From: Deltaproteobacteria bacterium
GTDB lineage: Bacteria > Desulfobacterota > GWC2-55-46
DNA: 64,000 bases
Direction: 5' to 3'
NCBI GenBank assembly: GCA_016234935.1
Contig: JACRNL010000005.1
Coordinates: 1-64,000, forward strand
In this document: positions 10,223 to 22,254 of the stretch, in pieces
Position numbering within the stretch: position 1 is the stretch's first letter
How the letters are laid out: every line of letters begins with the position of its first letter
Made by a program: the position numbers and the translations under genes
Notes under the pieces: model-generated
What the model saw: the letters and a program-made list of their open reading frames with translations, nothing else
Databases searched by the model: none
What the model was told of the DNA's origin: nothing

Positions 10223-10270
10223 TTAGTGGTATAACTATACCATTCAATCAACGCTCAGCCGGTTTTTTTT
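10207..10270 (+). terminator. Intrinsic terminator overlapping the riboswitch 3' half (expression platform)
   Basis: CCGGC (10207-10211) pairs with GCCGG (10258-10262); inner TGGTATA-AC-TATACCA hairpin; followed by TTTTTTTT. Confidence 0.7.
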
Positions 10271-10273
10271 ATT

Positions 10274-10393
10274 TCCCCTACCTTTCTTGAAAGAAAGGTA
10301 GGCCCAAAGAACTTTACTTCCTGCTACGCAGGTTCGTGCTTTTGCAATCTTTTGAATTAAAGTTCTTTGGCTCACCTTTCTTTCAAGAAAGGT
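10274..10393. repeat. Inverted pair of R3 repeat arms (CCTTTCTTGAAAGAAAGGTAGGCCCAAAGAACTTTA ... TAAAGTTCTTTGGCTCACCTTTCTTTCAAGAAAGG)
   Basis: Directly readable long inverted repeat between the riboswitch and the aminotransferase start codon. Confidence 0.85.
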
Positions 10394-10433
10394 GAGTGCC
10401 GGGCAAAACACTAACGTAAGGAGAGTTTATATC

Positions 10434-11579
10434 ATGAAAAAAAGGTATCTCTTGGCGCCGGGGCCGACACCCGTGCCGGAAAGCGCGCTGCTCGCGATGG
10501 CGGCGCCCGTAATCCACCACAGGACGCCTCAGTTCTCCGAGATTTTCAAAGAGACCGCCGAGCTCCTTAAATACGTCTTTCAGACAAAGCAGGACGTCCT
10601 TATTCTCGCGGCGTCCGGAACCGGCGCGATGGAAGGCTCCATAACAAACCTCTTTTCCCCGGGAGACGAAGTAATCGTCGTAAACGGCGGAAAGTTCGGC
10701 GAGCGGTGGGCAAAGATATCCGAGGCCTACGGTTTAAAGGTCAACATGATAACGGTTGAATGGGGAAAGGCCGTTGACCCTGCGGCCGTTAAAAAGATAC
10801 TTGACGAAAAGCCCGGAATAAAAGCCGTGATGGTGCAGGCCAGCGAGACCTCCACCTGCGCCGCGCACCCGGTTAAGGAGCTTGCCGCCCTTACGAAGGA
10901 CAGGGACTGCCTCCTTATAGTAGACGGCATCACGGCGGTCGGCGTATTCGACCTGCCGATGGACGCATGGGGAATAGACGTCCTTGTCTCAGGCTCACAG
11001 AAGGCCTTCATGCTCCCTCCGGGCCTGGCCTTTGCGGCGCTGAGCGAAAAGGCGTGGAAGTTCCAGGAGACCGCAAAGTGCCCTCGCTTTTACTTTGACT
11101 TCAAAAAAGAACGCAAAAACCTCAAGGACAACACCACGGCCTACACCCCGGCGGTCTCCCTCATCATCGGCCTCGGCGAGGCCCTGAAGATGATAAAGGA
11201 AGAGGGCCTTCAGAACGTATTTGCAAGGCACGACAGGCTTGCGCGCTCCGTAAAGGCCGCCGCAAAGGCGATGAATCTGAAACTCCTCGCCCCTGACGCC
11301 CCTTCCAACGCCGCAACGGGCGTCTATGTGCCGGAAGGCGTTGACGGCGGGAAGCTCGTAAAATACCTGCGCGACGAGATGGGCGTCACCATGGCCGGAG
11401 GGCAGGACCACCTGAAGGGCAAGATTTTAAGGATTGCGCACCTGGGCTACGTGGACACTTTTGACATAATAGTCGCCATAGCGTCCATTGAAATGGCGCT
11501 AACAAAGCTCGGCCATAAGGCCGAACTCGGCAAGGGCGTTGCCGCGGCGCAGCAAATTCTCCTGGAAGGATATAAATAA
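10434..11579 (+). CDS. Class-V aminotransferase (serine-glyoxylate / phosphoserine-type alanine-glyoxylate aminotransferase family)
   Basis: MKKRYLLAPGPTPVPESALLAMAAPVIHHRTPQF...; PLP lysine region VSGSQKAFMLPPGLA; RBS aaggag upstream of ATG 10434. Confidence 0.9.
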   Translation: MKKRYLLAPGPTPVPESALLAMAAPVIHHRTPQFSEIFKETAELLKYVFQTKQDVLILAASGTGAMEGSITNLFSPGDEVIVVNGGKFGERWAKISEAYGLKVNMITVEWGKAVDPAAVKKILDEKPGIKAVMVQASETSTCAAHPVKELAALTKDRDCLLIVDGITAVGVFDLPMDAWGIDVLVSGSQKAFMLPPGLAFAALSEKAWKFQETAKCPRFYFDFKKERKNLKDNTTAYTPAVSLIIGLGEALKMIKEEGLQNVFARHDRLARSVKAAAKAMNLKLLAPDAPSNAATGVYVPEGVDGGKLVKYLRDEMGVTMAGGQDHLKGKILRIAHLGYVDTFDIIVAIASIEMALTKLGHKAELGKGVAAAQQILLEGYK

Positions 11580-13162
11580 TGAAGATACTTATCAGCGACA
11601 GCATGTCCGCGAAGGCCGTGGAGATATTAAAAAGCAAGCCCGGCCTTGACTGCGAGGTATCAACCGGCCTTAAGCCGGATGAACTGAAGATCAAGATAAA
11701 AGATTTCCACGCCCTCGTGGTCAGAAGCTCGACAAAGGTAACCGCCGACATAATGGAAGCCGCCGAGAACCTGAAGGTCATAGGCAGGGCAGGCACGGGC
11801 GTGGACAACGTGGACGTGGCAGCCGCCACGAAAAAGGGCATCGTCGTCATGAACACGCCCGGCGGCAACACAATCACCACGGCGGAGCACGCCATAGCCA
11901 TGATGGTCGCTCTGGCGCGCAAGATTCCTCAGGCCACCGCCTCCATGAAACGCGGCGAGTGGGAAAAAAAGAAGTTTGAAGGCACGGAATTGACCGGAAA
12001 GACCCTCGGCATACTCGGCGTTGGCAACATCGGCAGCGTCGTAGCCTCACGGGCGCAGGGCCTGCGCATGAACGTCATCGCATACGACCCCTTCATCTCC
12101 TTGGATGCCGCCGACAAGATGGGCATCGCCCTCGTCAACCTGGACGATCTTTTCGCCAAGAGCGATTTTCTCTCCATCCACGTGCCTTTGATGAACGAGA
12201 CAAAAAACCTTGTCAACGCAGAGGCCTTTAAGAAGATGAAAAAGGGCGTAAAACTCATAAACTGCGCGCGCGGCGGCATCGTCAACGAGAAAGACCTTGC
12301 CGGGGCCATAACGGCCAAGATCGTCTCAGGCGCGGCCCTTGACGTGTTCGAAAAAGAGCCGCCTCCGGCGGATAACCCCCTTCTTGCGATGGACGAGGTC
12401 ATCCTCACCCCGCATCTTGGCGCGTCAACGCACGAGGCGCAGGAGTCGGTGGCCGTCGCCATAGCGGAGCAGATAGCGGACTATCTCTCCACCGGCACCA
12501 TCAGGAACGCCGTCAATGTCCCGTCCATACCCGCGGAGCTTCTGACCGCCCTGGGCCCGTACATCAGCCTCGGAGAGAAGCTCGGCAGCTTCCAGGGGCA
12601 AATACTGAAAGACGCGGTGGAGGAAATCACCGTTGAATACAGCGGCGACGTCGTCAACTACGACGTGGCTCCGATTACCATAGCCTGCATCAAGGGGCTT
12701 CTCGACCGGATGCTCGACCTTTACGTAAACTTCGTCAACGCCCCGTTCGTAGCAAAAGAAAGAGGCATAAAGGTCATCGAGATAAAAAGCTCAAGGACCA
12801 CGGACTTTGCAAGCTCCGTCACCATCAAGGTGAAGACAAAGACGGAAGAAAACGTCATCGAGGGCGCGCTCTTCGGTAAAAAAGAGGCCCGCATCGTAAG
12901 GATAGGCAAGTTCTTCCTCGACGCCGTCCCCGAAGGCAACCTCCTCCTCCTGCATAACGAAGACAAGCCCGGCGTCATCGGAAACGTAGGCACGCTCCTT
13001 GGCGCGAGCAACGTAAACATCGCAAGGCTCCACCTCGGCAGACAGACCGTCGGCGGCGAGGCCGTCTCCGTATGGAGCATTGACACCCCGCCTTCAAAGG
13101 GGCTTATTGAAAAGATACTCAAGCTCCCGCACATGATCTCCGCAAAGGCAGTAGAACTCTAA
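11579..13162 (+). CDS. serA: D-3-phosphoglycerate dehydrogenase with ACT domain
   Basis: RAGTGVDNVDVAAATKKGIVVMNTPGGNTITTAEHAIAMM; C-terminal ACT (LLLLHNEDKPGVIGNVGTLLG). Confidence 0.97.
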   Translation: MKILISDSMSAKAVEILKSKPGLDCEVSTGLKPDELKIKIKDFHALVVRSSTKVTADIMEAAENLKVIGRAGTGVDNVDVAAATKKGIVVMNTPGGNTITTAEHAIAMMVALARKIPQATASMKRGEWEKKKFEGTELTGKTLGILGVGNIGSVVASRAQGLRMNVIAYDPFISLDAADKMGIALVNLDDLFAKSDFLSIHVPLMNETKNLVNAEAFKKMKKGVKLINCARGGIVNEKDLAGAITAKIVSGAALDVFEKEPPPADNPLLAMDEVILTPHLGASTHEAQESVAVAIAEQIADYLSTGTIRNAVNVPSIPAELLTALGPYISLGEKLGSFQGQILKDAVEEITVEYSGDVVNYDVAPITIACIKGLLDRMLDLYVNFVNAPFVAKERGIKVIEIKSSRTTDFASSVTIKVKTKTEENVIEGALFGKKEARIVRIGKFFLDAVPEGNLLLLHNEDKPGVIGNVGTLLGASNVNIARLHLGRQTVGGEAVSVWSIDTPPSKGLIEKILKLPHMISAKAVEL

Positions 13163-13246
13163 GATATCGCCGCATAGCGGCATGAAGGTCTGACAAGACC
13201 AGACTAAAGCAGCGCGGGGCTTTGGCCTCGCGCTGCGAGTTTTGCG

Positions 13247-13291
13247 GCATTAATTCCCGCGTATTTGCATATGCGGGAATTAATGCTTTTT
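13247..13291 (+). terminator. Intrinsic terminator downstream of serA
   Basis: GCATTAATTCCCGC / GCGGGAATTAATGC perfect 14-bp arms followed by TTTTT. Confidence 0.8.
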
Positions 13292-13474
13292 GGCGCCATC
13301 AGAATTCGGCCCGCGAAGCGGAGTTGAAGTTCTTTGGACTTGCCTTTCTTTCAAGAAAAGCAAGCGAAAAAGGCGGGTTGCTTTTTGATGCCTGTCGATG
13401 CATAATAAGCAAGTTTGGGCGCCATGGCCTTTTTATCCTGAAAACGCGCCTGACGCTGAACATTTACGGTATTC

Positions 13475-15822
<2,348 letters not shown>

Positions 15823-15995
15823 GAATGCTGCAAAGGGCGCGCGGCGCGCCGGCTTGCCTGACATGTTCAGACCGGCTGATAAGCCCTGCAGGACGCGTCC
15901 CGCCGGTCAACTCACCAATACCCTCTCGTAAAATTCAAAAGGAATTTTTGGCGCGCAGGCAGAAAAGGCGGCCCAGACCGCCGGTGCGCCGGGGA

Positions 15996-17627
15996 TTACG
16001 GCTGCGGGGCTTTGAGGAAGGCGGCCACGGTCGGGAACATATTCTCTTTGCCGACTTTATTTGTGATGCCGGCGCGTTCTAATTTCTTTGCCACGTTGCT
16101 CTGCACGCCGCAAAGCACGACGCGCGTCTTGTGCTTCCGGAAGTTGTTCACCATTTCATCCAGCGCCTGCAGTCCGGTAGAGTCGGTGAAGGGAACCTTC
16201 GCCATATTAAGAATCACGGTATCAGGATGGCGCTGAATGTTTGAGAGCGTCCGCTCAAGTTTTTCAGCCACGCCGAAAAAGAACGGCCCGTTGATGGAAT
16301 ACACCGCCGTGTTCTTCGGCAAGACGAGCTTTTCCGCGGCATACCTATTTTTGACGTCCTCGTGCGTGTGCTCCTCAACCTGCACGGCGTGCGACATCCG
16401 GCGCATGAAGAGGAGCGCGCCCAGCACCACGCCCACGTTTACCGCTATTACCAGATCGCTGAATACGGTAAGGAAAAAGGTGATAAGCAAAAGCGCCATA
16501 TCGGCGCGCGGCGCGGTCTTCAGCAGATGAGCGGCGTGCTTGACCTCGCTCATATTATACGCGACTACAAATAGAATGGCCGCCAGGGCGCAAAGCGGAA
16601 TATAAGAGGCAAGCGGCGCCAGCAGCAATATGACAAGCACAAGCGTCAGCACATGAACCATGCCGGCCAGAGGACTGGTGCCCCCGCTCTTGATGCTGGT
16701 GGCCGTGCGCGCGATAGCGCCGGTTGAGGCGAACCCGCCCAGTAGCGGCGCGAAGAAGTTGGCTATGCCCTGCCCGATAAGCTCCTGGTCCGAGTCGTGC
16801 CTTGTGCCGGCCATGCCGTCCGCCACCACGGCGGAAAGGAGCGATTCAATGGCGCCAAGCAGGGCTATGGTGAAGGCCGGCCCGATAAGCTTGAGCATGT
16901 CCCTAAACGTAAGAGCGGGCCACTGAAAAGACGGAAGATTTTGAGGAATGCCGCCGAAGGCGCTTTCTATGGTGGCGACGCCGTCAAACTTGAAGATGGC
17001 TTGCAGGCCCGCCGCCGCCACCATGACCACAAACGGCGCAGGTATCTTTTTTAATAACTTCGGGGTAATAATGAGAAGAGCAAGGCTGAGCAGCGCCAAT
17101 CCCGCGGTAGCCGGGTGAAAACGCGGCGCCGCCTGCAGCAGATGCCAGACCTTCTCGTGAAAGTGCTCTCCGCCCGCCACATTCTGAAGGCCTAAGAAGC
17201 TATCCCACTGCCCCACAAAGATGATTACGCCGATGCCGGCGGTAAAACCAACTATGACAGGGATAGGGATGTATTTTATTACCCCTCCGAGGCGCGCAAA
17301 ACCCAAGGCCGCCAGCATAACGCCGGCCATCAGGGTGGCCACCTGCAATCCGCCCATGCCGTATTTGGCGGTTATGCCGGAAAGGATGACTATGAACGCT
17401 CCCGTAGGACCGGCAATCTGCAGCCGGCTTCCTCCAAAAAGCGTGGTCAGCAGCCCGGCGACAATGGATGTATAGATTCCCTGTTCGGGCTTTGCGCCGG
17501 ACGCGATGGCGAACGCCATGGCCAGCGGAAGCGCCACTATGCCGACGACGACGCCGGCCGCTATATTATTAAACCAATGGCCCTTGCCGAAGAGGCCGGC
17601 GCGTTTGGCTTCTAAAAATGCGATCAT
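15996..17627 (-). CDS. SulP family inorganic anion transporter with STAS domain
   Basis: ALPLAMAFAIASGAKPEQGIYTSIVAGLLTTLFGGSRLQIAGPTGAF; C-terminal STAS. Confidence 0.93.
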   Translation of the reverse strand: MIAFLEAKRAGLFGKGHWFNNIAAGVVVGIVALPLAMAFAIASGAKPEQGIYTSIVAGLLTTLFGGSRLQIAGPTGAFIVILSGITAKYGMGGLQVATLMAGVMLAALGFARLGGVIKYIPIPVIVGFTAGIGVIIFVGQWDSFLGLQNVAGGEHFHEKVWHLLQAAPRFHPATAGLALLSLALLIITPKLLKKIPAPFVVMVAAAGLQAIFKFDGVATIESAFGGIPQNLPSFQWPALTFRDMLKLIGPAFTIALLGAIESLLSAVVADGMAGTRHDSDQELIGQGIANFFAPLLGGFASTGAIARTATSIKSGGTSPLAGMVHVLTLVLVILLLAPLASYIPLCALAAILFVVAYNMSEVKHAAHLLKTAPRADMALLLITFFLTVFSDLVIAVNVGVVLGALLFMRRMSHAVQVEEHTHEDVKNRYAAEKLVLPKNTAVYSINGPFFFGVAEKLERTLSNIQRHPDTVILNMAKVPFTDSTGLQALDEMVNNFRKHKTRVVLCGVQSNVAKKLERAGITNKVGKENMFPTVAAFLKAPQP

Positions 17628-17780
17628 ACGATGAACACTTTCTTGCGCGGGGAAATAACGCGGGAAACATCCACGGGACTAAAGCCTGAACAGGGGTTAC
17701 CTTCCATTGTTAACGTTGCGGCCTCCATTTATTGCCTTTTGACAAAACCCTTATATTTTAATACATGCGATTATATTGAG

Positions 17781-18563
17781 TCAAATCTTTTTTAGCTTAA
17801 AATCAGCCTCGTGCGTGCCGTGCTTGCGCGTCTTGAACTTCCCTTGAAGGGGCTGAGCCCCCTCAGGGGGCTGGCCCCCTCCCTCGTAAAGGAGGTAGCT
17901 CCTGTCCGCGGCCCAGCTTCCCGGGTTTGCGTAGACGGCGGTCTTGCCTCCGGCATTTTCCATGTGGACGCCGGCAACATGCGAATGTCCGAAGATGGCC
18001 GCGCCCGCGCCCGCCTGTATCCTCTCAAGCGCAAACGCCTTCAGCCGCGTTTCTATATTTTCATAGCCCTTATTATAAGCCCTGCTCTTCGTTGACATGC
18101 GCATGGCGGTGTCCCACACGAACCGCGGCCCGGCAACGCGCATGATGAGGCAAAACAGCCTGCTCCTTAGAATCCGCCGCCACAGGGCGTGGCCGGTCCC
18201 TCCGGCTATCGCGTCGCCGTGGGCAAGATACATCCTTACGCCGTCAATGTCTCCTTCAAAGAAGTCTGAATATACCCTCGCGCCGAGGTCTTTTTCAAAG
18301 AAAGCGCCCATTGAAAAATCGTGGTTGCCCTCAAGGCAGATTATATTGATCCCGCGCCTGCGAAGCCGCATGAGGCTGTCAAGCACGGGCATATACTGCG
18401 GATAGACATAGCCCTTAAAACAGCCCGTCCAGAAGTCGAAGATGTCTCCGAGCAGGACAAGGGTGTCAATGCCCGTGAGGCTGTCCAAGAATTCAACCAA
18501 ACCCTTTTGATTAGGGTCATCAAGCCCTTTAAGATGCGCGTCCGCTACGAAGACTATCTTCAT
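17781..18563 (-). CDS. lpxH: UDP-2,3-diacylglucosamine diphosphatase-like metallophosphoesterase
   Basis: FVADAHL...LGDIFDFW...GNHD...AHGD...GHSH metallophosphoesterase motifs; C-terminus carries an R5 insert ([16 protein letters not shown]). Confidence 0.82.
   Translation of the reverse strand: MKIVFVADAHLKGLDDPNQKGLVEFLDSLTGIDTLVLLGDIFDFWTGCFKGYVYPQYMPVLDSLMRLRRRGINIICLEGNHDFSMGAFFEKDLGARVYSDFFEGDIDGVRMYLAHGDAIAGGTGHALWRRILRSRLFCLIMRVAGPRFVWDTAMRMSTKSRAYNKGYENIETRLKAFALERIQAGAGAAIFGHSHVAGVHMENAGGKTAVYANPGSWAADRSYLLYEGGGQPPEGAQPLQGKFKTRKHGTHEADFKLKKI
17842..17884. repeat. R5 palindromic element inside lpxH-like CDS
   Basis: ccttgaaggggctgagccccctcagggggctggccccctccc, in frame on the minus strand. 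Confidence 0.8.
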
Positions 18564-19486
18564 TGACCTTTCTTTTCGCCAAGCGCCTCAAGGGCCGCGT
18601 CTCTCATGATCTTCACATCAGGCTTAACGCCAGTCCATAACTTAAAGGCAGCAGCCCCCTGATGAACAAGCATACCCAGACCAGATACTGTCTTCAGTCC
18701 CCGTAACCGTGCCCTACTAAGGAGATCCGTCTCAAGCGGGGTGTAAACTATGTCTGATACAACCGCACGGTCAGGAAGTTTACCAAGGTCAATATCCAAA
18801 CTGCCTATGCCCATCATGCCAACAGGCGTGGTGTTTATAAGGATGTCTGCATCTTGCAGATGGCTTGAAATATCTTTCAAAGACACTGCATCTGCATTCT
18901 CACTTATAATCTCCCACAACGTTCTTCTCATCTCATGCATCGCTTTTTTTTCAGCCAATGCGTTAATTAGTTTTCTTGCTCTTTTAACATCTCTGTTAGC
19001 GATAATTACCGATTCAACTTCAAAAATCAAGCAGACGAGTATAGCCCTTGCCGACCCCCCTGCGCCGATGATGACAGCTTTTTTATTGCGCAAAGAAAAA
19101 TCCTTTATCCCATGCGCCTTTAAATCCTCTTTCAAGCCACTTATATAACCGTCCCCGTCGGTATTGTAGCCGATGAGCCTTCCATTGTCGTTTACAATGG
19201 TATTTACCGCGCCGATGTCTTTGGCAGAATCATGCATATCATCAAGTAATTTTATTACCTTTTCCTTATGCGGTATTGTGACGTTCACCCCTCTGATATT
19301 CATTGCGCGGATGCCTTCAACGGCCTTTTTAAGGTCAGCGTTATTATCCAATTTCACGTGAAAGGGCACATAAACATAGTCAAGGCCGAGCGCTTCAAAC
19401 GCCGCGTTGTGCATGGCCGGTGAAAGGGAATGAGTAACCGGGTCGCCGAATATTCCGACGACCTTTGTCTTGCCTGTAATCTTCAA
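18560..19486 (-). CDS. aroE: Shikimate dehydrogenase
   Basis: GIFGDPVTHSLSPAMHNAAFEALGLDYVYVPFHV; NVTIPHKE; GAGGSARA. Confidence 0.96.
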   Translation of the reverse strand: MKITGKTKVVGIFGDPVTHSLSPAMHNAAFEALGLDYVYVPFHVKLDNNADLKKAVEGIRAMNIRGVNVTIPHKEKVIKLLDDMHDSAKDIGAVNTIVNDNGRLIGYNTDGDGYISGLKEDLKAHGIKDFSLRNKKAVIIGAGGSARAILVCLIFEVESVIIANRDVKRARKLINALAEKKAMHEMRRTLWEIISENADAVSLKDISSHLQDADILINTTPVGMMGIGSLDIDLGKLPDRAVVSDIVYTPLETDLLSRARLRGLKTVSGLGMLVHQGAAAFKLWTGVKPDVKIMRDAALEALGEKKGQ

Positions 19487-19525
19487 TGGGAAACAGTCCT
19501 CCGGTGTTTTGTTGCCTCGCGGCCT

Positions 19526-20440
19526 TTAAAACAGCCTCTCGGCCTTTTCAATGTCCTTTTTTATCTGACGCGCCAGGGCTTCTTTGCTTGAAAATCTCTT
19601 TTCGTCTCTTAATCTTTTTATAAATGACAGGGCTATCTTTTTATTGTAGATATTATTCTTAAAGCCGAGTATGTGCGCCTCGACAGCGCGCTCCCTTTTG
19701 CCGAAGGTCGGCGCCGTGCCGACGTTGACAACGGCATTACGCCTTTTCCCGTTAACGAGCGCGTAGGCCGCGTATACGCCGTCGGCGGGGACAAGCTCGC
19801 TCATTATCTTCAAGTTGGCCGTGGGAAAGCCTATGGCCTTGCCAATGGCCCTGCCCCTTGCGACCTTGCCCTTCATTATATAGTTCCTGCCGAGGAGCGA
19901 GGCCGCCCCTTTCACGTCGCCGCCTTTTATCAATTCCCTTACCCTTGAGCTGCTGACGACCTTTCCGCCTTTTTTATACGGGCCTGCGGCAAAGACCTTG
20001 AAGTTAAACTCCTTGCCGAGGGTTTTAAGGTATTCGACCGTTCCGCTCCTTTGCCTGCCAAAGGAAAAGCCCGCGCCTACCCAGACCTCTTTGGCGCGAA
20101 GCCCCTTTACAAGGACTTTCTCGACAAACTCCCTTGGGTGGGTGGAGGCGAACTCCTGCGTAAAGCGCGCGAAGACCAGATAATCCGCGCCAAGAGAGCC
20201 GATAATCGCCTCCTTGTCCGCAATGTCAACGATAAGCAACGGGCTTTTGTGCGGAGCTACGACCTTCAGCGGATGCGGCTCAAAAGTATAAACCACCGAA
20301 GGACATCCTTGTGCCTTTGCCCTTTTCGCGAGCCGCCCGAGCAGCCGCTGGTGGCCAATATGTATGCCGTCGAAGTTGCCGAGCGTGACGATTGAACGGC
20401 TTATTCCCTTGATGCCAGCCGCGTTCCTTATTGTTTTCAT
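19526..20440 (-). CDS. ribF: Bifunctional riboflavin kinase/FAD synthetase
   Basis: VTLGNFDGIHIGHQRLLGRLAKRAK; GRAIGFPTANL. Confidence 0.96.
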   Translation of the reverse strand: MKTIRNAAGIKGISRSIVTLGNFDGIHIGHQRLLGRLAKRAKAQGCPSVVYTFEPHPLKVVAPHKSPLLIVDIADKEAIIGSLGADYLVFARFTQEFASTHPREFVEKVLVKGLRAKEVWVGAGFSFGRQRSGTVEYLKTLGKEFNFKVFAAGPYKKGGKVVSSSRVRELIKGGDVKGAASLLGRNYIMKGKVARGRAIGKAIGFPTANLKIMSELVPADGVYAAYALVNGKRRNAVVNVGTAPTFGKRERAVEAHILGFKNNIYNKKIALSFIKRLRDEKRFSSKEALARQIKKDIEKAERLF

Positions 20441-20488
20441 CTGTTTTTGGTTCGCCCGTCCGCCCTTTTTTGCGGTTTCAAACGGAGA

Positions 20489-22174
20489 TTAAAACTTGCC
20501 TGACCTGATTATCTGGAATACGAGCCACAGGCCGAGCACCGAGGCAAGGACGAAGCCTATGATGCCGAGCGCGGGGTGGCCCATGATGGTCATTTTTGAG
20601 GGCGACGTTATGACCATTGACGAGCCTATGACCAGCGCCGCCACTATGATGCCGAATGTAAGTCTGTTCGACGAACGGTCCATCTCGCCCATGAAGTCCT
20701 CAAGCCCCCTGTGCAGGAACTCTATCCTGAACTTATCGTCGGTTATCTTCTTAAGTATGCGGTCGGCGTGTCCGGGGAAGCTCTCGAAAAGATCCTTGTA
20801 GTCGGAAAATGCCGCGGCCGCCTCTTTAAAGACCGCCGACGGGCCGATACGCTCCTTTATCAGCCTCGCGGCATAGTGCTGGCCCTCGACAAGGAGGTCT
20901 ACGCCGGGATAAAGCTGGCGCGTGAGTCCCTCAAGCTCGATAAGGCACTTGTCAAAAAGGAGCAGTTCTTTCGGCAGCCTTATGTTGTGGCGCGCCGCCA
21001 GCTTGATGTAGTCCGCCATCAGCTCCCCGATGCGCACGTTCTCAAAGGGCCTGCCGAAATAGTGAAGCATGGTGTCATAGTATTCCCTTTCAAACGAGCC
21101 CCTGTCAACGCCCTCCGGCAGGATGCCCATCTTGAGGTAGACCTTGGTCAAACGCTCGAAGTCGCTTGTTACGAAGCAGATGAGGACGTCGGCGAGGCGC
21201 TCCTTCATATCGCTGTTTATCCTGCCGACTATGCCGAAGTCAACGAAGGAAATCCTGTCCCCGCCGAGGACGAAGATGTTCCCTGAATGCAGGTCGCCGT
21301 GGAAAAGGCCGTGCTCGAAGACCTGCTTGAAAAAGGCGTCCGCGATGAGGTGCGCGGCCTTCTCGGCGCTTATACCCTGCTCCTTGAGCCTTTCAACCCT
21401 GTCCGCCTTTACGCCGTCTATCCGCTCAAGGGTCAGCGCCCTTTGTCCGGAGAGTTCCCAGTAGACCTTTGGAATAATGACATGGGGATCATCGGCGAAG
21501 TTGTCCCTGAACTTCTGCGTATAACTTGCCTCAAGCGTGAAGTCCAGCTCCCTGCTGATGACCATTGTGAATTCTTCAACTATGGCGACGGGATCGTAGA
21601 TCCTGCTTTCAGCGATGTATTTTGCAAAGAGTTTGGCAAGGTAGGCGAGGATGGCCGTGTCGGTCTCGATGATCTTCTCTATGTCCGGCCTCTGCACCTT
21701 GATGACGACCTCTTCCCCTGAGATGGTCACCGCCCTGTGCACCTGCGCTATGGACGCCGCGGCTACGGGGGTTTCCTCAATGCTCAGAAAGAGCTCCCTT
21801 ACGGGCCTCTTGAACTCCTCCTCGATGACGCGCACGGCATCGAGGAAAGGCACGGGGGGCACTTCGTCCTGAAGCTTGAGCAGCTCGGTTATGAACTCCT
21901 CGGGAAGGACGTCGGGCCTCGTGGACAGTATCTGGCCGAACTTTATGAAGGTGGGGCCGAGCTCCTCAAGGGCGCGGCGCACCCGCACAGGCGTGGCTAC
22001 CGCGTCCTGATCAAAGGCTATCTTCCTGCCCATGAGCCTCTGCGGGATGGAGACAAGCCTCATGAGCTTGAGCTGCTCCATGACAGGCTGGAAGCCGTGC
22101 CTTACGAACACCGCGAGGATGGCTCGCAGGCGCTTTATGCTCTTGTATGCGACATGAAGTTTAAGGGATCGCAT
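20489..22174 (-). CDS. ubiB: ABC1/AarF/UbiB family atypical kinase
   Basis: LGPTFIKFGQILSTRPDVLPEEFITELLKLQDEVPP; C-terminal TM pair. Confidence 0.92.
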   Translation of the reverse strand: MRSLKLHVAYKSIKRLRAILAVFVRHGFQPVMEQLKLMRLVSIPQRLMGRKIAFDQDAVATPVRVRRALEELGPTFIKFGQILSTRPDVLPEEFITELLKLQDEVPPVPFLDAVRVIEEEFKRPVRELFLSIEETPVAAASIAQVHRAVTISGEEVVIKVQRPDIEKIIETDTAILAYLAKLFAKYIAESRIYDPVAIVEEFTMVISRELDFTLEASYTQKFRDNFADDPHVIIPKVYWELSGQRALTLERIDGVKADRVERLKEQGISAEKAAHLIADAFFKQVFEHGLFHGDLHSGNIFVLGGDRISFVDFGIVGRINSDMKERLADVLICFVTSDFERLTKVYLKMGILPEGVDRGSFEREYYDTMLHYFGRPFENVRIGELMADYIKLAARHNIRLPKELLLFDKCLIELEGLTRQLYPGVDLLVEGQHYAARLIKERIGPSAVFKEAAAAFSDYKDLFESFPGHADRILKKITDDKFRIEFLHRGLEDFMGEMDRSSNRLTFGIIVAALVIGSSMVITSPSKMTIMGHPALGIIGFVLASVLGLWLVFQIIRSGKF

Positions 22175-22199
22175 ATTTTCGCACCCTTTGCCAACCCTC

Positions 22200-22230
22200 C
22201 ACCTTGAAGGGGTTAAGCCCCTTCAAGGTG
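22200..22230. repeat. R5-family perfect palindrome between rnr and ubiB
   Basis: CACCTTGAAGGGG-TTAAG-CCCCTTCAAGGTG, 13-bp perfect arms. Confidence 0.85.
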
Positions 22231-22254
22231 CGGGAGGTGAATAAGGTAAGCGGT

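Noticed and set aside
18640-19290. Lower-GC middle of aroE as a horizontal mosaic
   Set aside because: The protein is a normal shikimate dehydrogenase throughout; composition alone by eye is not enough.
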